Shown: one piece after another, positions 26,861 through 36,036 of the stretch
Numbering within the stretch: position 1 is the stretch's first letter
How the letters are laid out: the number at the start of each line of letters is the position of its first letter
From: Syntrophaceae bacterium UBA7520
Lineage (GTDB): Bacteria > Desulfobacterota > Syntrophia > Syntrophales > Smithellaceae
Direction: 5' to 3'
Assembly: GCA_002478265.1 (NCBI GenBank)
Contig: DLNC01000025.1
Location: 62,346-126,345, forward strand
Length of the DNA: 64,000 nt
Notes under the pieces: model-generated
Databases searched by the model: none
Seen by the model: the letters and a program-made list of their open reading frames with translations, nothing else
Told to the model about the DNA's origin: nothing
Position numbers and translations under genes: made by a program

Positions 26861-27226
26861 TCAGTCGAGAAAGCGCGCTGATAAGATGAAAGTTACAACT
26901 CCCGTTGCGACATTGGCGAATATTATAATATTCGATATCAGCAAATTGAAGCTCTCTTTTCGTTTCACAAATATCTTATGAACTAAAAATGGAATCATTC
27001 CGCCGATTCCTGTTATTATGCCCAGCCACAAACCTATTTGAGATTGCTTTTCAATTTCCAGCAATCCGTAAAAAAGAATTAAGATTATTGGTATATGCAA
27101 TATCAGGAAAAAAGTTATCCTGCCGGGGATTTTGAGTATTTCCCATTCTCTTTCATAGGCTGATTCAATTTCATGCAATAAAAGCAGCGTTGCGTTGATG
27201 ATGTAGAATATGGTGAGCAGATTCAT
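26861..27226 (-). CDS. Small membrane protein of unknown function with HEIESA motif
   Basis: A 121-residue protein with four predicted helices. The first is followed by LLLLHEIESAYEREWEIL, which resembles the HNIEEALW site of the downstream HXXEE protein in position and pattern. The two may be distant paralogues or partners. No enzyme motif is present. The IS481 element begins 61 bp upstream of the start and may have replaced or altered its promoter. Confidence 0.65.
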   Translation of the reverse strand: MNLLTIFYIINATLLLLHEIESAYEREWEILKIPGRITFFLILHIPIILILFYGLLEIEKQSQIGLWLGIITGIGGMIPFLVHKIFVKRKESFNLLISNIIIFANVATGVVTFILSARFLD

Positions 27227-27287
27227 TTCAGGTAATTTCCTTTTCTTTCATGATAAGGTAGGTTTAAGCATGGCCACATATGTTATG

Positions 27288-28479
27288 TGTAAAAGTTACC
27301 ATCTTCCCGTACAGTTTTAGGGAAGTAGTGGCAGTCAGTCTTCTCATCGGTTAGGATGTTTTTTTATCAGAAAAAACTATTAGCCAAGGAGGAAGAAATG
27401 ACTGCCGAGAAGAAGATAGCACAAAAGCGACTAACATTGCTACAAGTAGCGGAAAGAATACGCAACGTATCAGAGGCGTGCCGCCGTCACAGCGTATCGC
27501 GGAGCCAGTTTTATGAGTATAAACGGGCATTTCAGGAGCGAGGTTTTGACGGTCTTATGGACAGGCCGCCGATTCCGAAGAGTTTTCCGAACGAAACACC
27601 TTCTGCCACGAAGGAAAGAATCATCAGAATGTCCATCGACCACCCTTCATGGGGCCCAATGCGGATAGCCGATAATTTACGTTTGGAGGGTATTTCTGTG
27701 AGTCCCAGCACCATTCGTAATATTTGGATTAAGGAAGAGATTGAGACAAAATATAAACGATTGCTCAGGCTGGAAGAAGAAAAGCACGGCCAGGATATTG
27801 GTTTGACGGAAGAACAGATCAGGTATCTGGAGAAAGCTAATCCCTGTTTTCGGGAACGCAAGGTAGAGAGCCTTTATCCCGGCTATTTGCTTTCTCAGGA
27901 CACCTTTTATGTGGGGAGGATCAAGGGCGTTGGGCGCATCTGGCTCCAGGCGGTGGTTGATACCTACGGCTCTTTTGCTTTTGGCAAGCTTTATACTTCA
28001 AAGATTGCCGAGACAGCGGTAGATGTGCTTTATGACCGCGTCATGCCGTTCTATGAGGCGCACGGTTTGAAGGTAGAGCATATTTTAACCGATAATGGCA
28101 CGGAATATTGCGGCAAAGCGATGATTCACCCTTATCAGATTTTCCTGGAGTTAAACGATATTGAACATCGCCGCACTAAAGTGGCCAGGCCTCGCACCAA
28201 CGGTTTTGTGGAAAGATTTAACCGGACGATTCTTGATGAATTCTTCCGGATAACGTTCAGGGATAAGCTCTATGTTTCGGTGGAAGAGTTACAAGTGGAT
28301 TTGGACAAATGGCTTCACTATTACAATTACGAGAGACCGCACCGCGGGTATCGCAATATGGGCAAGAAACCTATAGAAACAATTGAGGCTGGCAAATTGA
28401 TTGAAAAACAACTAGCAAAAGCTGCTTAAAAACGTTGCCGATGAAAGACTGACTGTCCGGCAAGTGGTTGACTTTTACA
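27288..28479 (+). mobile_element. IS481-family insertion sequence, about 1.19 kb
   Basis: The ends are imperfect inverted repeats: TGTAAAAGT at 27288-27296 and its complement ACTTTTACA at 28471-28479. Further matching CAGTCAGTCTT and TCATCGG blocks lie inside both ends, though the left end carries about 17 extra bases. TTATG is found directly before the left end (27283-27287) and at 28482-28486, two bases past the right end, and may be a target duplication. The single transposase gene is intact, so the copy may be active. Confidence 0.8.
27398..28429 (+). CDS. IS481-family transposase
   Basis: A 343-residue DDE transposase. The N-terminus has a helix-turn-helix (RNVSEACRRHSVSRSQFYEYKR) and an HTH_Tnp segment (HPSWGPMRIADNL). 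The rve integrase core contains the acidic residues in LSQDTF, LTDNGTEY and FVERFNRTI, followed by the usual PHRGYRNMGKKP. I place the start at the ATG at 27398, after AAGGAGGAAGAA. Length and motifs are complete. Confidence 0.93.
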   Translation: MTAEKKIAQKRLTLLQVAERIRNVSEACRRHSVSRSQFYEYKRAFQERGFDGLMDRPPIPKSFPNETPSATKERIIRMSIDHPSWGPMRIADNLRLEGISVSPSTIRNIWIKEEIETKYKRLLRLEEEKHGQDIGLTEEQIRYLEKANPCFRERKVESLYPGYLLSQDTFYVGRIKGVGRIWLQAVVDTYGSFAFGKLYTSKIAETAVDVLYDRVMPFYEAHGLKVEHILTDNGTEYCGKAMIHPYQIFLELNDIEHRRTKVARPRTNGFVERFNRTILDEFFRITFRDKLYVSVEELQVDLDKWLHYYNYERPHRGYRNMGKKPIETIEAGKLIEKQLAKAA

Positions 28480-28563
28480 TCTTATGTATAGAAAATAAGC
28501 ATTATAATATAGCCATAAGCGTTGATTGGAAATGTCTGGAATCCATAAAATCATTTTTTCCAA

Positions 28564-29571
28564 TTAAAGTTTTAATTTTTCTTCATACCCCCGCGTCAGA
28601 TAAAAGGTGGCTAAATCGAAAAAAATTGTCATGCGGCGCTGGAGTTCAAAGGTCATGTAGAGTTCCATTCTTTTGGTAAACGCGTCATGCGCGAGGCCGA
28701 GCTTCCAGATGTGCTTGCGGATGAGGCTTAAGGCACTCAGCGCTTCGCTGATTTTGAAGCCGGATGTTTTTCTTTCGCGCCCCAGCTTGGTGTAGAAATT
28801 TTTTATCCGGTTAATATCGTAAAGCCCGCCCAGCCACAGAGATAATTGTGAAAGAATCTTATCGCCTATTTTTTGTAATACCTTGCTGTCATAATTGTGG
28901 TATTCAGTTGTGGAGGGATTTGTTGTAGCGTCCGCGAGCCATTGATTGATAATTTCTTCTTTATTGCTGACGATGAAATTGGCAAGACGCCGCGTTAAAG
29001 AATTTTTCGCGATCTTGGGCGGGATTTTTTTATCCTCGGCATGTTCTATCGAATCGAATATCGCCCAGTAATCTTTTCTGCTTTTTATGTAAGTCTCCAG
29101 CGCTTTTTTATTGGAACTAAAGGCCAGCGGCGGCAGTTTAGCCAGCGGCCAGAATTTGGCCTCGGCGCAATCGTCTCCGGCGGCCAGTTTTCCGCCTGCC
29201 TGTTCAGCAACAAATGTCAGAAAAAGCAAATCGCCGTAAAAACGGCTTTTGTAGGAATCCACATCCAGCAGGCGGACAATTTTTCCTTTGATGCCTGTTT
29301 CTTCCTGCAGTTCGCGCAGCGCCGCGTTTTCTATGCTTTCCCCAGCTTCGGCAAAGCCCGTAGGCAGGCACCAGTAACCTTTATGCGGCGGGCGGTCACG
29401 CCTGACCAAAAGTATTTTTCGCGACAATTCCACAATGCTGGAAACCACAGGCAGGGGGTTTTCGTAAAAAAAAGTGTGGCAGGCCGGACAGTAATCGCGC
29501 TGGACGCCATCTTCGTATTTTTTGGTGATTACCTTGCCGCAGTAAAGGCAGTGCTTACGCCGTTTTTTCAT
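28564..29571 (-). CDS. Zinc-ribbon NUDIX hydrolase fused to an RsbRD-like helical domain
   Basis: A 335-residue protein. Residues 1-40 hold a zinc ribbon (CLYCGK, CPAC). Residues about 40-170 are a NUDIX domain with the box GFAEAGESIENAALRELQEETG, close to the Gx5Ex7REUxEExGU pattern. Residues about 190-335 are all-helical (LANFIVSNKEEIINQWLADA) and resemble the RsbRD N-terminal, globin-like sensory domain found on kinases and stressosome proteins. Zinc-ribbon NUDIX enzymes often act on NAD(H) or nucleotide sugars; this substrate is unknown. The gene overlaps the methyltransferase stop by ATGA. Confidence 0.82.
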   Translation of the reverse strand: MKKRRKHCLYCGKVITKKYEDGVQRDYCPACHTFFYENPLPVVSSIVELSRKILLVRRDRPPHKGYWCLPTGFAEAGESIENAALRELQEETGIKGKIVRLLDVDSYKSRFYGDLLFLTFVAEQAGGKLAAGDDCAEAKFWPLAKLPPLAFSSNKKALETYIKSRKDYWAIFDSIEHAEDKKIPPKIAKNSLTRRLANFIVSNKEEIINQWLADATTNPSTTEYHNYDSKVLQKIGDKILSQLSLWLGGLYDINRIKNFYTKLGRERKTSGFKISEALSALSLIRKHIWKLGLAHDAFTKRMELYMTFELQRRMTIFFDLATFYLTRGYEEKLKL

Positions 29572-30428
29572 GGCTTTTCCTTTGCGGCATGCGGTTGAGC
29601 GGCGATAAAAATTGTATCGTCCTTGCACATGCTGACCCAATTATGTTCGCGCGCCGAATTTTTAATTTCACGCAGAATCTGTTCAATTATATCCTGCTTG
29701 TCCAGGAGCTTCTCGGTAAGAAAAAAAGATTTCTTGAAATGAAAATATTCCAGAAGATAGTCGATTTCGTGCTGGGGGAAAATAAGCGTGTTTTTGAAAT
29801 CGACGCTACGCACGTCTGCAAAATGTTCAGCCAGCATTTCCCCGCCATTTTGTGAGGAAAATTTTCCGACAATATTTTCAATTGGCAAGGTCTGATCCGT
29901 GGTGAGCAGTTTGTTTTTTTCGAGAACATTTTTTGTAATTTCGACCAATTCCCGCATATCGCATTCGGAATGCGTGATGGTTATAAAAATGCCCTCTGTT
30001 TTAAGAATGCGCGCAATATCCGCGATGATATCCGGGAAAAAATATAAAGCGTAACTGCAGATAATCAGATCAAAGGAGCGCGCTGGATAAACATAAATCT
30101 GTTCAACGCCTCCGGCGGAAAATACGCCCTCGTAACCGGCGCGTCGGCAGGCTTCCAGAAAAAACGGCTCATATTCCGGCAGAATATCCAGGCCGGTGAT
30201 TTTTGCCTGGGGATGCAATTTTCCTTTCAATGCCTCGGTAAATGCGCCAAAGGCGCAGCCAAGTTCCAGTACATTGCGGCAGGATGACAAATCAATTTCA
30301 TCCAGCGCTTTTTGCCGGATATCATCTTTGTTGGAGGAGAAACGACGGATAATTTCTCCGATACGCTGATGTCTGTGCGCGTCGCGAAAAATCTGGCGAA
30401 TCATTTTCTTGTCTAAAACTTCCGCCAT
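29568..30428 (-). CDS. SAM-dependent methyltransferase (class I)
   Basis: A 286-residue protein. Motif I is VLELGCAFGAFTEALKG (about 55-71), with an acidic residue in ITGLD (motif II) and an FDLIICSYALYFFPD stretch (motif IV), the pattern of small-molecule or lipid methyltransferases. The start is the ATG at 30428 with GGAG 9 bases upstream. It is co-transcribed with the NUDIX fusion gene through a 4-base overlap. Substrate unknown. Confidence 0.85.
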   Translation of the reverse strand: MAEVLDKKMIRQIFRDAHRHQRIGEIIRRFSSNKDDIRQKALDEIDLSSCRNVLELGCAFGAFTEALKGKLHPQAKITGLDILPEYEPFFLEACRRAGYEGVFSAGGVEQIYVYPARSFDLIICSYALYFFPDIIADIARILKTEGIFITITHSECDMRELVEITKNVLEKNKLLTTDQTLPIENIVGKFSSQNGGEMLAEHFADVRSVDFKNTLIFPQHEIDYLLEYFHFKKSFFLTEKLLDKQDIIEQILREIKNSAREHNWVSMCKDDTIFIAAQPHAAKEKP

Positions 30429-30457
30429 TTGCAAGCGCTCCGATAGTTTGTGGTATT

Positions 30458-30904
30458 TTAACGGATTTTATCCAAATCCATTATCTTATTTACCCTTCTT
30501 GTATGGCGGTCATCGGCAAAAGTGGTCATCATGAAATTTTCCACCAGCGCCGTTGGGGGAATATTGTATTTCACTCTGCCACCCAGCGCGATAAAATTAG
30601 CGTTGTTGTGCGCCTTGGCCATTTCGGCGGTGAAGAGGTCGAAAATCTGCGCGCAGCGGATGCCTTTTATTTTATTGGCGGTAATCGCCATGCCGATGCC
30701 CGTGCCGCAAAGCAAAATGCCGAAATCGTAGCCGCCTTTTTTATATTCCTGGCAGGCCGCAACGGCGATATCCGGATAATCCACGGAATCCTCGCTCTGC
30801 ACGCCCATATCCGTGACTTCACAACTTTTTGTTTTTAAAAAGGATATAACTTCTTTTTTCAAAGCCACGGCTCCATGATCGCAAGCTATGACGATTTTTC
30901 CCAT
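30458..30904 (-). CDS. rpiB: Ribose-5-phosphate isomerase B
   Basis: A 148-residue RpiB/LacAB-family enzyme, interconverting ribose 5-phosphate and ribulose 5-phosphate in the pentose phosphate pathway. Visible motifs: ACDHGAVALK (about 7-16), the catalytic cysteine loop LLCGTGIGM (about 63-71), AHNNANFIALGGR (about 97-109) and the C-terminal DDRHTRRV. Length is normal. It is divergent from the recombinase gene. Confidence 0.95.
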   Translation of the reverse strand: MGKIVIACDHGAVALKKEVISFLKTKSCEVTDMGVQSEDSVDYPDIAVAACQEYKKGGYDFGILLCGTGIGMAITANKIKGIRCAQIFDLFTAEMAKAHNNANFIALGGRVKYNIPPTALVENFMMTTFADDRHTRRVNKIMDLDKIR

Positions 30905-31019
30905 GATGATTCTCCTTAGCGGTGATTTTTCAAAGTCTTACGCTCTATTCTTACAAGAATATGAAATAAGTCAACAAAAAAGACTTTGCTTCAAGGGGGT
31001 ATTTACGTTAGAAAGTCGC

Positions 31020-31907
31020 ATGCAAGAGGCGCTGGATAGGTATCTGAATTATCTGTTAGTGGAGCGTGGCGTCGCCCAAAACACGCTGGAGTCGTACGGA
31101 CGCGACCTGCGCCGCTACCTTGCCTTTATTGCGCAAAAAGGATTGACGGATTTTAAAGAAGCCCTGCCCGAAACCATTGTGGAATATCTAGTTTCCATAA
31201 AAAATGATGGGCTTTCGGCCAATTCCATGAACCGGGCGCTGGCCGCGCTGCGCGGCTTTTATAAATATCTGTTGATGGAAAAGCTTATCGAGCAGACGCC
31301 GCTGGCGGATATTGAACTGGCGAAAGTCTGGATGCGGCTGCCCGATACGATCAGCAAAGAGGAAATGCAGCTTATTCTCGCGCAGCCGGGCGACAAAACA
31401 CCCGCCGCACTGCGCGACACGGCGATGTTGGAGCTTTTGTATGCCACGGGAATCCGCGTCTCGGAATTGATTAATCTTAAAATGAATAGTATTAACTGGC
31501 AGGTGGGTTTTCTGACGGTAATGGGCAAGGGCGGCAAGGAGCGGATTGTGCCCATCGGGAAAACCGCTTACGATTGCGTCAGGGTTTATGTGGACAAGGC
31601 GCGGCCGCAGTTAATGCAGAAAAAAAGCACGGAGGTCTTGTTTCTGAATCGATTTGGTGGAAAATTCACCCGGCAGGGTTTTTGGAAAATGGTCATCCGT
31701 TACACGCGCCGGGCCGGCTTGCAGAAAAAAGTGCATCCGCACACTTTCCGGCATTCCTTTGCCTCGCACCTGCTCGAAGGCGGTGCCGATTTGCGCACCG
31801 TGCAGGTGATGCTGGGGCATGCCGACATCTCCACAACGCAGATTTACACGCATATTACCCGCGACCGGCTGAAAGAAATTCATCAGAAATATCATCCGCG
31901 CGGATGA
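31020..31907 (+). CDS. xerD: Site-specific tyrosine recombinase, XerD type
   Basis: A 295-residue recombinase of standard XerC/D length. An N-terminal SAM-like core-binding domain (about 1-85) precedes the catalytic domain with R in ATGIRVSEL, HTFRHSFASHLLEGG and the nucleophile Tyr in TTQIYTHI. Resolves chromosome dimers at dif together with a second Xer or alone. I start at the ATG at 31020; the frame is open back to 30888 but has no start with a ribosome site there. Its chromosomal setting, not an island border, supports a housekeeping role. Confidence 0.92.
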   Translation: MQEALDRYLNYLLVERGVAQNTLESYGRDLRRYLAFIAQKGLTDFKEALPETIVEYLVSIKNDGLSANSMNRALAALRGFYKYLLMEKLIEQTPLADIELAKVWMRLPDTISKEEMQLILAQPGDKTPAALRDTAMLELLYATGIRVSELINLKMNSINWQVGFLTVMGKGGKERIVPIGKTAYDCVRVYVDKARPQLMQKKSTEVLFLNRFGGKFTRQGFWKMVIRYTRRAGLQKKVHPHTFRHSFASHLLEGGADLRTVQVMLGHADISTTQIYTHITRDRLKEIHQKYHPRG

Positions 31908-31925
31908 TGGGATATAAAAGCATCA

Positions 31926-33953
31926 ATGATTACGGCAGATAAAATGAAATTTCGGCGCAGAGAAATTAAACCGATGAAAAAGAATAATTTGATTCGTAAA
32001 ATTTTAGCAGCAATAACAGCCGCCATTTTTCTAGCGGGCGCATTTTATTTTTTGTTTCCGCAGGCCCTGCGTTCCCTGGTTTTTTCCGGCACGCGTATTA
32101 AAAACACGTTTAATCATTATTTATTCAAAGAAACGCCGCGTTTTTACTACCTGGTGGTGGAGAAAAACGGGCAGGATTTACGCGTGTATGCAGAGGAAAT
32201 GCTCCAAATTACCTATCGCGATGAATTCGCCATCAAGGCTGTGGGCAGCGATGATTTGCTGCAGCGGCGCACAAAGGTAATCGTGGAAGGTTTGAGCAAC
32301 GGCGAAAACGATATAGGCGTGCTTCTGCGCGGCGTCGATCTGGTCAATAAGATAATGCAGGGCGGTTCGGTGGTAAAAGACACGCCGGAAGTAACCGATT
32401 ACAAAATCCGCGTTTATTACGCGGATAAGGAAACCGGCGTGGTTGGCATAAAAGTAGTGATTACGCCGCAGGATTGGCTGCGTTTCGCGCGGGAGGCGGG
32501 CGATGTCCGGCAGCAAATCGAACTTTTGCGAAAAGCGCTGGTGATGAACAAGGAAGATATTGGCGTGCGCAAAATTCTGGCGGGACTTTATTCTCGTCTC
32601 GACAGACTTGATGAAGCGATCATTCAATATAAGGAAATTCTGGCGATAAAACCCGATGACACGCAGGCGCTGGAAGAACTGGCCAAATGTTACATCAAAA
32701 AAAACGATTATGACAACGCGATTGATATAGCAAGAAGACTGGCCAGAATAAATCCGCGCGAAGCGCAGGCCTACACCGCTTTGGCTGTCGCTCTTTCAGA
32801 GAAGGGAATGTGGCGGCAGGTCATAGAAAATTATCGGGAAGTAGTCAAACTCGAGCCGGACAATTTCGCGGCGCGCTATAAGCTTGGCCAGGCCTATGAA
32901 AGAGAAAAAATGACCGATCAGGCCATCGAACAATACAAATATATCGCCGAAAATTCAAAAGACACGGATCTGGCTCTTCTGGCGCTGGGGGATGTTTATT
33001 TAAAGCAGAAAAAATATGACGAAGCCGTCAAATATTACACCGAGCTTATAAAAAACAAACCGAGAATGGCCGCCGCTTACGCCAACCTCGCGGCTGCTTA
33101 TGCCGCGCTGGGAAAATCAAGGGAAGAAATGGAAAATCTCCGCAAAGCAGTCGCCATGGCGCCGAATGAACCGGTGGTTCGTTTTAATCTCGGCGTGGCT
33201 TATGAAAAAAGAAACATGCACGAGCAGGCGCTGGGCGAATATGAGCAGGTGCTCAAAATCAACCCTCATGACGCGGATGCCATGGAAAGAATAGCCGAGC
33301 TATCCTTGAAAACGCGAAAATTCAGTCAGGCGGCAACTTATTTGGAGAAACTGGCGGTGAAATTCCCCCAAAGAGCCGCGCTGTTTGTCAATCTTGGTTT
33401 TGCCTACGGAGAGTTGAAGAAATACGAAATGTCCGCCATAAATTATGAAAAAGCTCTTAAGCTCGGCGCCAAAAGCCCCACGCTTCATTACAATCTTGCC
33501 TACACTTACAGTCAGCTGGGTAGGGAAAAAGAAGCCGTAGCTCAGTATGAGCAGGTGTCGCCGCCGACGAAAGAAACACTGAGCATTATCGGCCATTATT
33601 ATCTCAAGGTAAAAAACCATAAAAAGGCGCTGGGTTATTTTCAGCAGATTGTGAAATTGGAGCCGAAGCAGGCGTCTTCATATTATTCTCTGGGTTACGC
33701 CTATGCCGCGGGCGGCAACTGGGATAAAGCGATTGAAAATTATCTTGTTGCCTTGAATTACGAACGCGAGGACAGCGAAATCTACGCTAACCTGGGCGAG
33801 GCATATGAAAAAAAAGGGCTTTACGCGGAAGCTCTTAAAGCTTATACAGCCGCCTACGAGCTCAATCCGGAATCCACCAAGGCGGAGCGGGGAATTCCCC
33901 GCCTGAGGATTTTGCTCTTACAGCAAAAGGCGCAGCCGCAGAGCAAGGAGTGA
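31926..33953 (+). CDS. Large TPR-repeat protein with N-terminal membrane anchor
   Basis: A 675-residue protein. One hydrophobic segment (about 25-47, after the second or third possible Met) anchors it. A stretch of about 140 residues without a recognisable family follows. From about residue 195 to the end there are a dozen or so TPR units (for example YKLGQAYEREKMTDQAIEQYKYI). The TPR part should face the periplasm. Placed directly before kdsA, it may help assemble envelope complexes; this is inference. Start is uncertain among Met codons at 31926, 31944 and 31974. Confidence 0.85.
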   Translation: MITADKMKFRRREIKPMKKNNLIRKILAAITAAIFLAGAFYFLFPQALRSLVFSGTRIKNTFNHYLFKETPRFYYLVVEKNGQDLRVYAEEMLQITYRDEFAIKAVGSDDLLQRRTKVIVEGLSNGENDIGVLLRGVDLVNKIMQGGSVVKDTPEVTDYKIRVYYADKETGVVGIKVVITPQDWLRFAREAGDVRQQIELLRKALVMNKEDIGVRKILAGLYSRLDRLDEAIIQYKEILAIKPDDTQALEELAKCYIKKNDYDNAIDIARRLARINPREAQAYTALAVALSEKGMWRQVIENYREVVKLEPDNFAARYKLGQAYEREKMTDQAIEQYKYIAENSKDTDLALLALGDVYLKQKKYDEAVKYYTELIKNKPRMAAAYANLAAAYAALGKSREEMENLRKAVAMAPNEPVVRFNLGVAYEKRNMHEQALGEYEQVLKINPHDADAMERIAELSLKTRKFSQAATYLEKLAVKFPQRAALFVNLGFAYGELKKYEMSAINYEKALKLGAKSPTLHYNLAYTYSQLGREKEAVAQYEQVSPPTKETLSIIGHYYLKVKNHKKALGYFQQIVKLEPKQASSYYSLGYAYAAGGNWDKAIENYLVALNYEREDSEIYANLGEAYEKKGLYAEALKAYTAAYELNPESTKAERGIPRLRILLLQQKAQPQSKE

Positions 33954-33957
33954 AAAG

Positions 33958-34788
33958 ATGAAAAGCGTGAAAACAGGAGATTTTTTTGTCGGAGACAAAA
34001 GCGGCATTGTTGTTATCGCGGGACCATGCGTTTTGGAATCAGAAGAAGCGGCGTTGAAAATCGCTCAATATCTGAAAACGCTTTGCGAAAAGCTCAAAAT
34101 TAATTTTATTTTCAAAGCATCCTACGATAAAGCCAACAGGACTTCGATTAAATCTTACCGTGGGCCGGGATTGAAAGAAGGCCTGATGATTTTAAAAAAT
34201 ATCAAAAATAAATTGGGTATACCAGTTCTTTCCGATGTGCATCGCTTTGAAGAAATTGATGAGGCCGCCGCAGTTTTGGATGTCCTGCAGGTGCCCGCGT
34301 TTCTTTGCCGCCAGACGGATTTTGTGGTGGAGATCGCGAAAAAAGCGCGTGTGATTAACGTGAAGAAAGGCCAGTTTCTCGCGCCCTGGGATGTGGCCAA
34401 TATCATTGAAAAGATAAAAACAGCGGGCAACGAGAATATTTTAATCACCGAACGCGGCGCGTCTTTCGGCTACAATAATCTTGTATTTGACGTGCGGGGT
34501 TTGCCGATCATGAGGAAAATGGGATATCCGGTGATTTTTGACGCGACGCACTCGGTACAACTGCCGGGAGGAGAGGGAACGGCTTCCGGAGGACAGCGCG
34601 ACATGGTGCCTTATCTGGCGCGCGCCGCCGTGGCGGCGGGAGTGGACGGAATATTTTTTGAGGTGCATCCCGCTCCCGACAAAGCACTCTGTGACGGAGC
34701 CAATTCCCTGTATTTGGATTCGCTTGAAGGACTGCTTGTAGAGCTGATAAAAATCGACAAAGTGATAAAGGAAAAAATGACGACATGA
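33958..34788 (+). CDS. kdsA: 3-deoxy-8-phosphooctulonate synthase
   Basis: A 276-residue enzyme that joins phosphoenolpyruvate and arabinose 5-phosphate to give KDO 8-phosphate for lipid A/core synthesis. Motifs: IAGPCVLESE (about 16-25), FKASYDKANR, SDVHRFEE, ITERGASFGYNNLV, FDATHSVQLPGG and GIFFEVHPAPDKALCDG. Cysteines in GPC fit either metal-dependent or independent class. AAGGAG lies 7 bases upstream; it overlaps kdsC by ATGA. Confidence 0.96.
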   Translation: MKSVKTGDFFVGDKSGIVVIAGPCVLESEEAALKIAQYLKTLCEKLKINFIFKASYDKANRTSIKSYRGPGLKEGLMILKNIKNKLGIPVLSDVHRFEEIDEAAAVLDVLQVPAFLCRQTDFVVEIAKKARVINVKKGQFLAPWDVANIIEKIKTAGNENILITERGASFGYNNLVFDVRGLPIMRKMGYPVIFDATHSVQLPGGEGTASGGQRDMVPYLARAAVAAGVDGIFFEVHPAPDKALCDGANSLYLDSLEGLLVELIKIDKVIKEKMTT

Positions 34789-35342
34789 AAAAGGATATAA
34801 AGGAAAGGCTCAAAAAGATAAACTTGCTGATTCTGGACGTGGACGGGGTGATGACGGACGGCCGCATCATTATGGATAACGAGGGGCGTGAGTTGAAAAA
34901 TTTTGATGTCCGTGACGGTCACGGCATCAAGCTGCTGCAGCGCTATAATATAAAGGTTGCCATTTTAACCGGACGAAATTCAAAAGTAGTGGAGCATCGC
35001 GCCCGCGATTTGGAAATAGAAGAGGTTTACCAGGGAGCGTTCAATAAAAAAGAAATTTTTGAAAAAATACTCAAAAAGCATAATTTGACTGCGGAAAACG
35101 TGGCTTATATCGGCGACGATATTGTGGATGTGCCTGTTTTACGCGCGGTCGGCTTTTCTGTCGCGGTAGCCGATGCCCTTGCCGTGGTGAAAAAGCAGGT
35201 TCATTTCATTTCCGCCTTCAGAGGCGGGCGCGGGGCGGTGAGAGAAATTTGCGAGATGATTTTGCAGGCGCAGGGGAAATGGCCGGAAATTGGCGCAAAA
35301 TACGGCATTTTGGATAAAGTCAATAAAAAAAAGAAAAGCTAA
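34785..35342 (+). CDS. kdsC: 3-deoxy-D-manno-octulosonate 8-phosphate phosphatase
   Basis: A 185-residue HAD phosphatase of the C0 (capless) type, removing the phosphate from KDO 8-phosphate, the step after KdsA. Motifs: LILDVDGVMTDG (about 15-26), ILTGRNSKVVEHRA, and the metal loop YIGDDIVDVPVL. Length is typical. The start overlaps the kdsA stop. Confidence 0.95.
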   Translation: MKKDIKERLKKINLLILDVDGVMTDGRIIMDNEGRELKNFDVRDGHGIKLLQRYNIKVAILTGRNSKVVEHRARDLEIEEVYQGAFNKKEIFEKILKKHNLTAENVAYIGDDIVDVPVLRAVGFSVAVADALAVVKKQVHFISAFRGGRGAVREICEMILQAQGKWPEIGAKYGILDKVNKKKKS

Positions 35343-35397
35343 AACAGCTCGTAACATGCCAGTATTTCATTAAATCTTTTCTTGTTTCCCTAATTTC

Positions 35398-35426
35398 TTT
35401 ACAGGAGAAAGACACAATGGTATACA
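35398..35426 (+). promoter_or_regulatory. Sigma-70 promoter candidate before lptC
   Basis: TTTACA (35398-35403), a 17-base spacer, then TATACA (35421-35426) in the 106-bp gap after kdsC. Transcription would start near 35433, shortly before the TTG start of lptC at 35449. Confidence 0.55.
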
Positions 35427-35448
35427 TTATGCTTACCGGAGGGGAAAA

Positions 35449-36024
35449 TTGCTTAAATTAAGCGTGCGCGATATCAAAATAAACAGAAAAACCAAGATTA
35501 TCGCCGCCCTGGTTTTTGTCCTGGTAATGGTGCTGGTGGTCACGGCGATTATCGGCATCAGCAGGGGGAGATCAAAAAATATATTGAAAGTGTTGCCTGA
35601 GCAGGTTGACCTGGAAATAAAAGGGTTTGTTTATACCGAAGTGGCGGAATCCGGCTCGCGCTGGGAAGTCAGAGCGGATAACGCGACTTATCAGACGAAG
35701 GAAAACCTGGCGGTATTCGATAATGTTCATATCAAGCTTGATACCAATGATGGTAAAATTTACACGATGACCGCCAATGGCGGCCAGATGCTGACCGATA
35801 AGAAAGACATAGAAATCAAAGGCAATGTAGTCATCACATCAAACGCGGGAGAAAAATTTACCACTGATTATCTTAATTACAGCGATGAACAAAAGAAATT
35901 TTACACGGACGCGCCGGTAACCATGGAAAGCGAACGCATAACCATCAAAGGCACGGGTCTCACTCTTCTTGTAAAAACCGGAGAATTGAATCTCAACTCC
36001 ATGGTGAGGGCAAAAATTAAATAA
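35449..36024 (+). CDS. lptC: LPS export ABC transporter periplasmic protein LptC
   Basis: A 191-residue bitopic protein: one N-terminal helix (about 16-40) and a periplasmic beta-jellyroll domain (ADNATYQTKENLAVFDNVHIKL and GNVVITSN stretches). LptC passes LPS from LptB2FG to LptA. It begins at a TTG preceded by GGAGGGG. Position directly before lptA and lptB confirms the assignment. Confidence 0.9.
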   Translation: MLKLSVRDIKINRKTKIIAALVFVLVMVLVVTAIIGISRGRSKNILKVLPEQVDLEIKGFVYTEVAESGSRWEVRADNATYQTKENLAVFDNVHIKLDTNDGKIYTMTANGGQMLTDKKDIEIKGNVVITSNAGEKFTTDYLNYSDEQKKFYTDAPVTMESERITIKGTGLTLLVKTGELNLNSMVRAKIK

Positions 36025-36036
36025 AGGATAAGCGAA

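Noticed and set aside
30888..31019. Longer start of the XerD-type gene
   Set aside because: The added residues do not resemble the family and the length from 31020 is standard.
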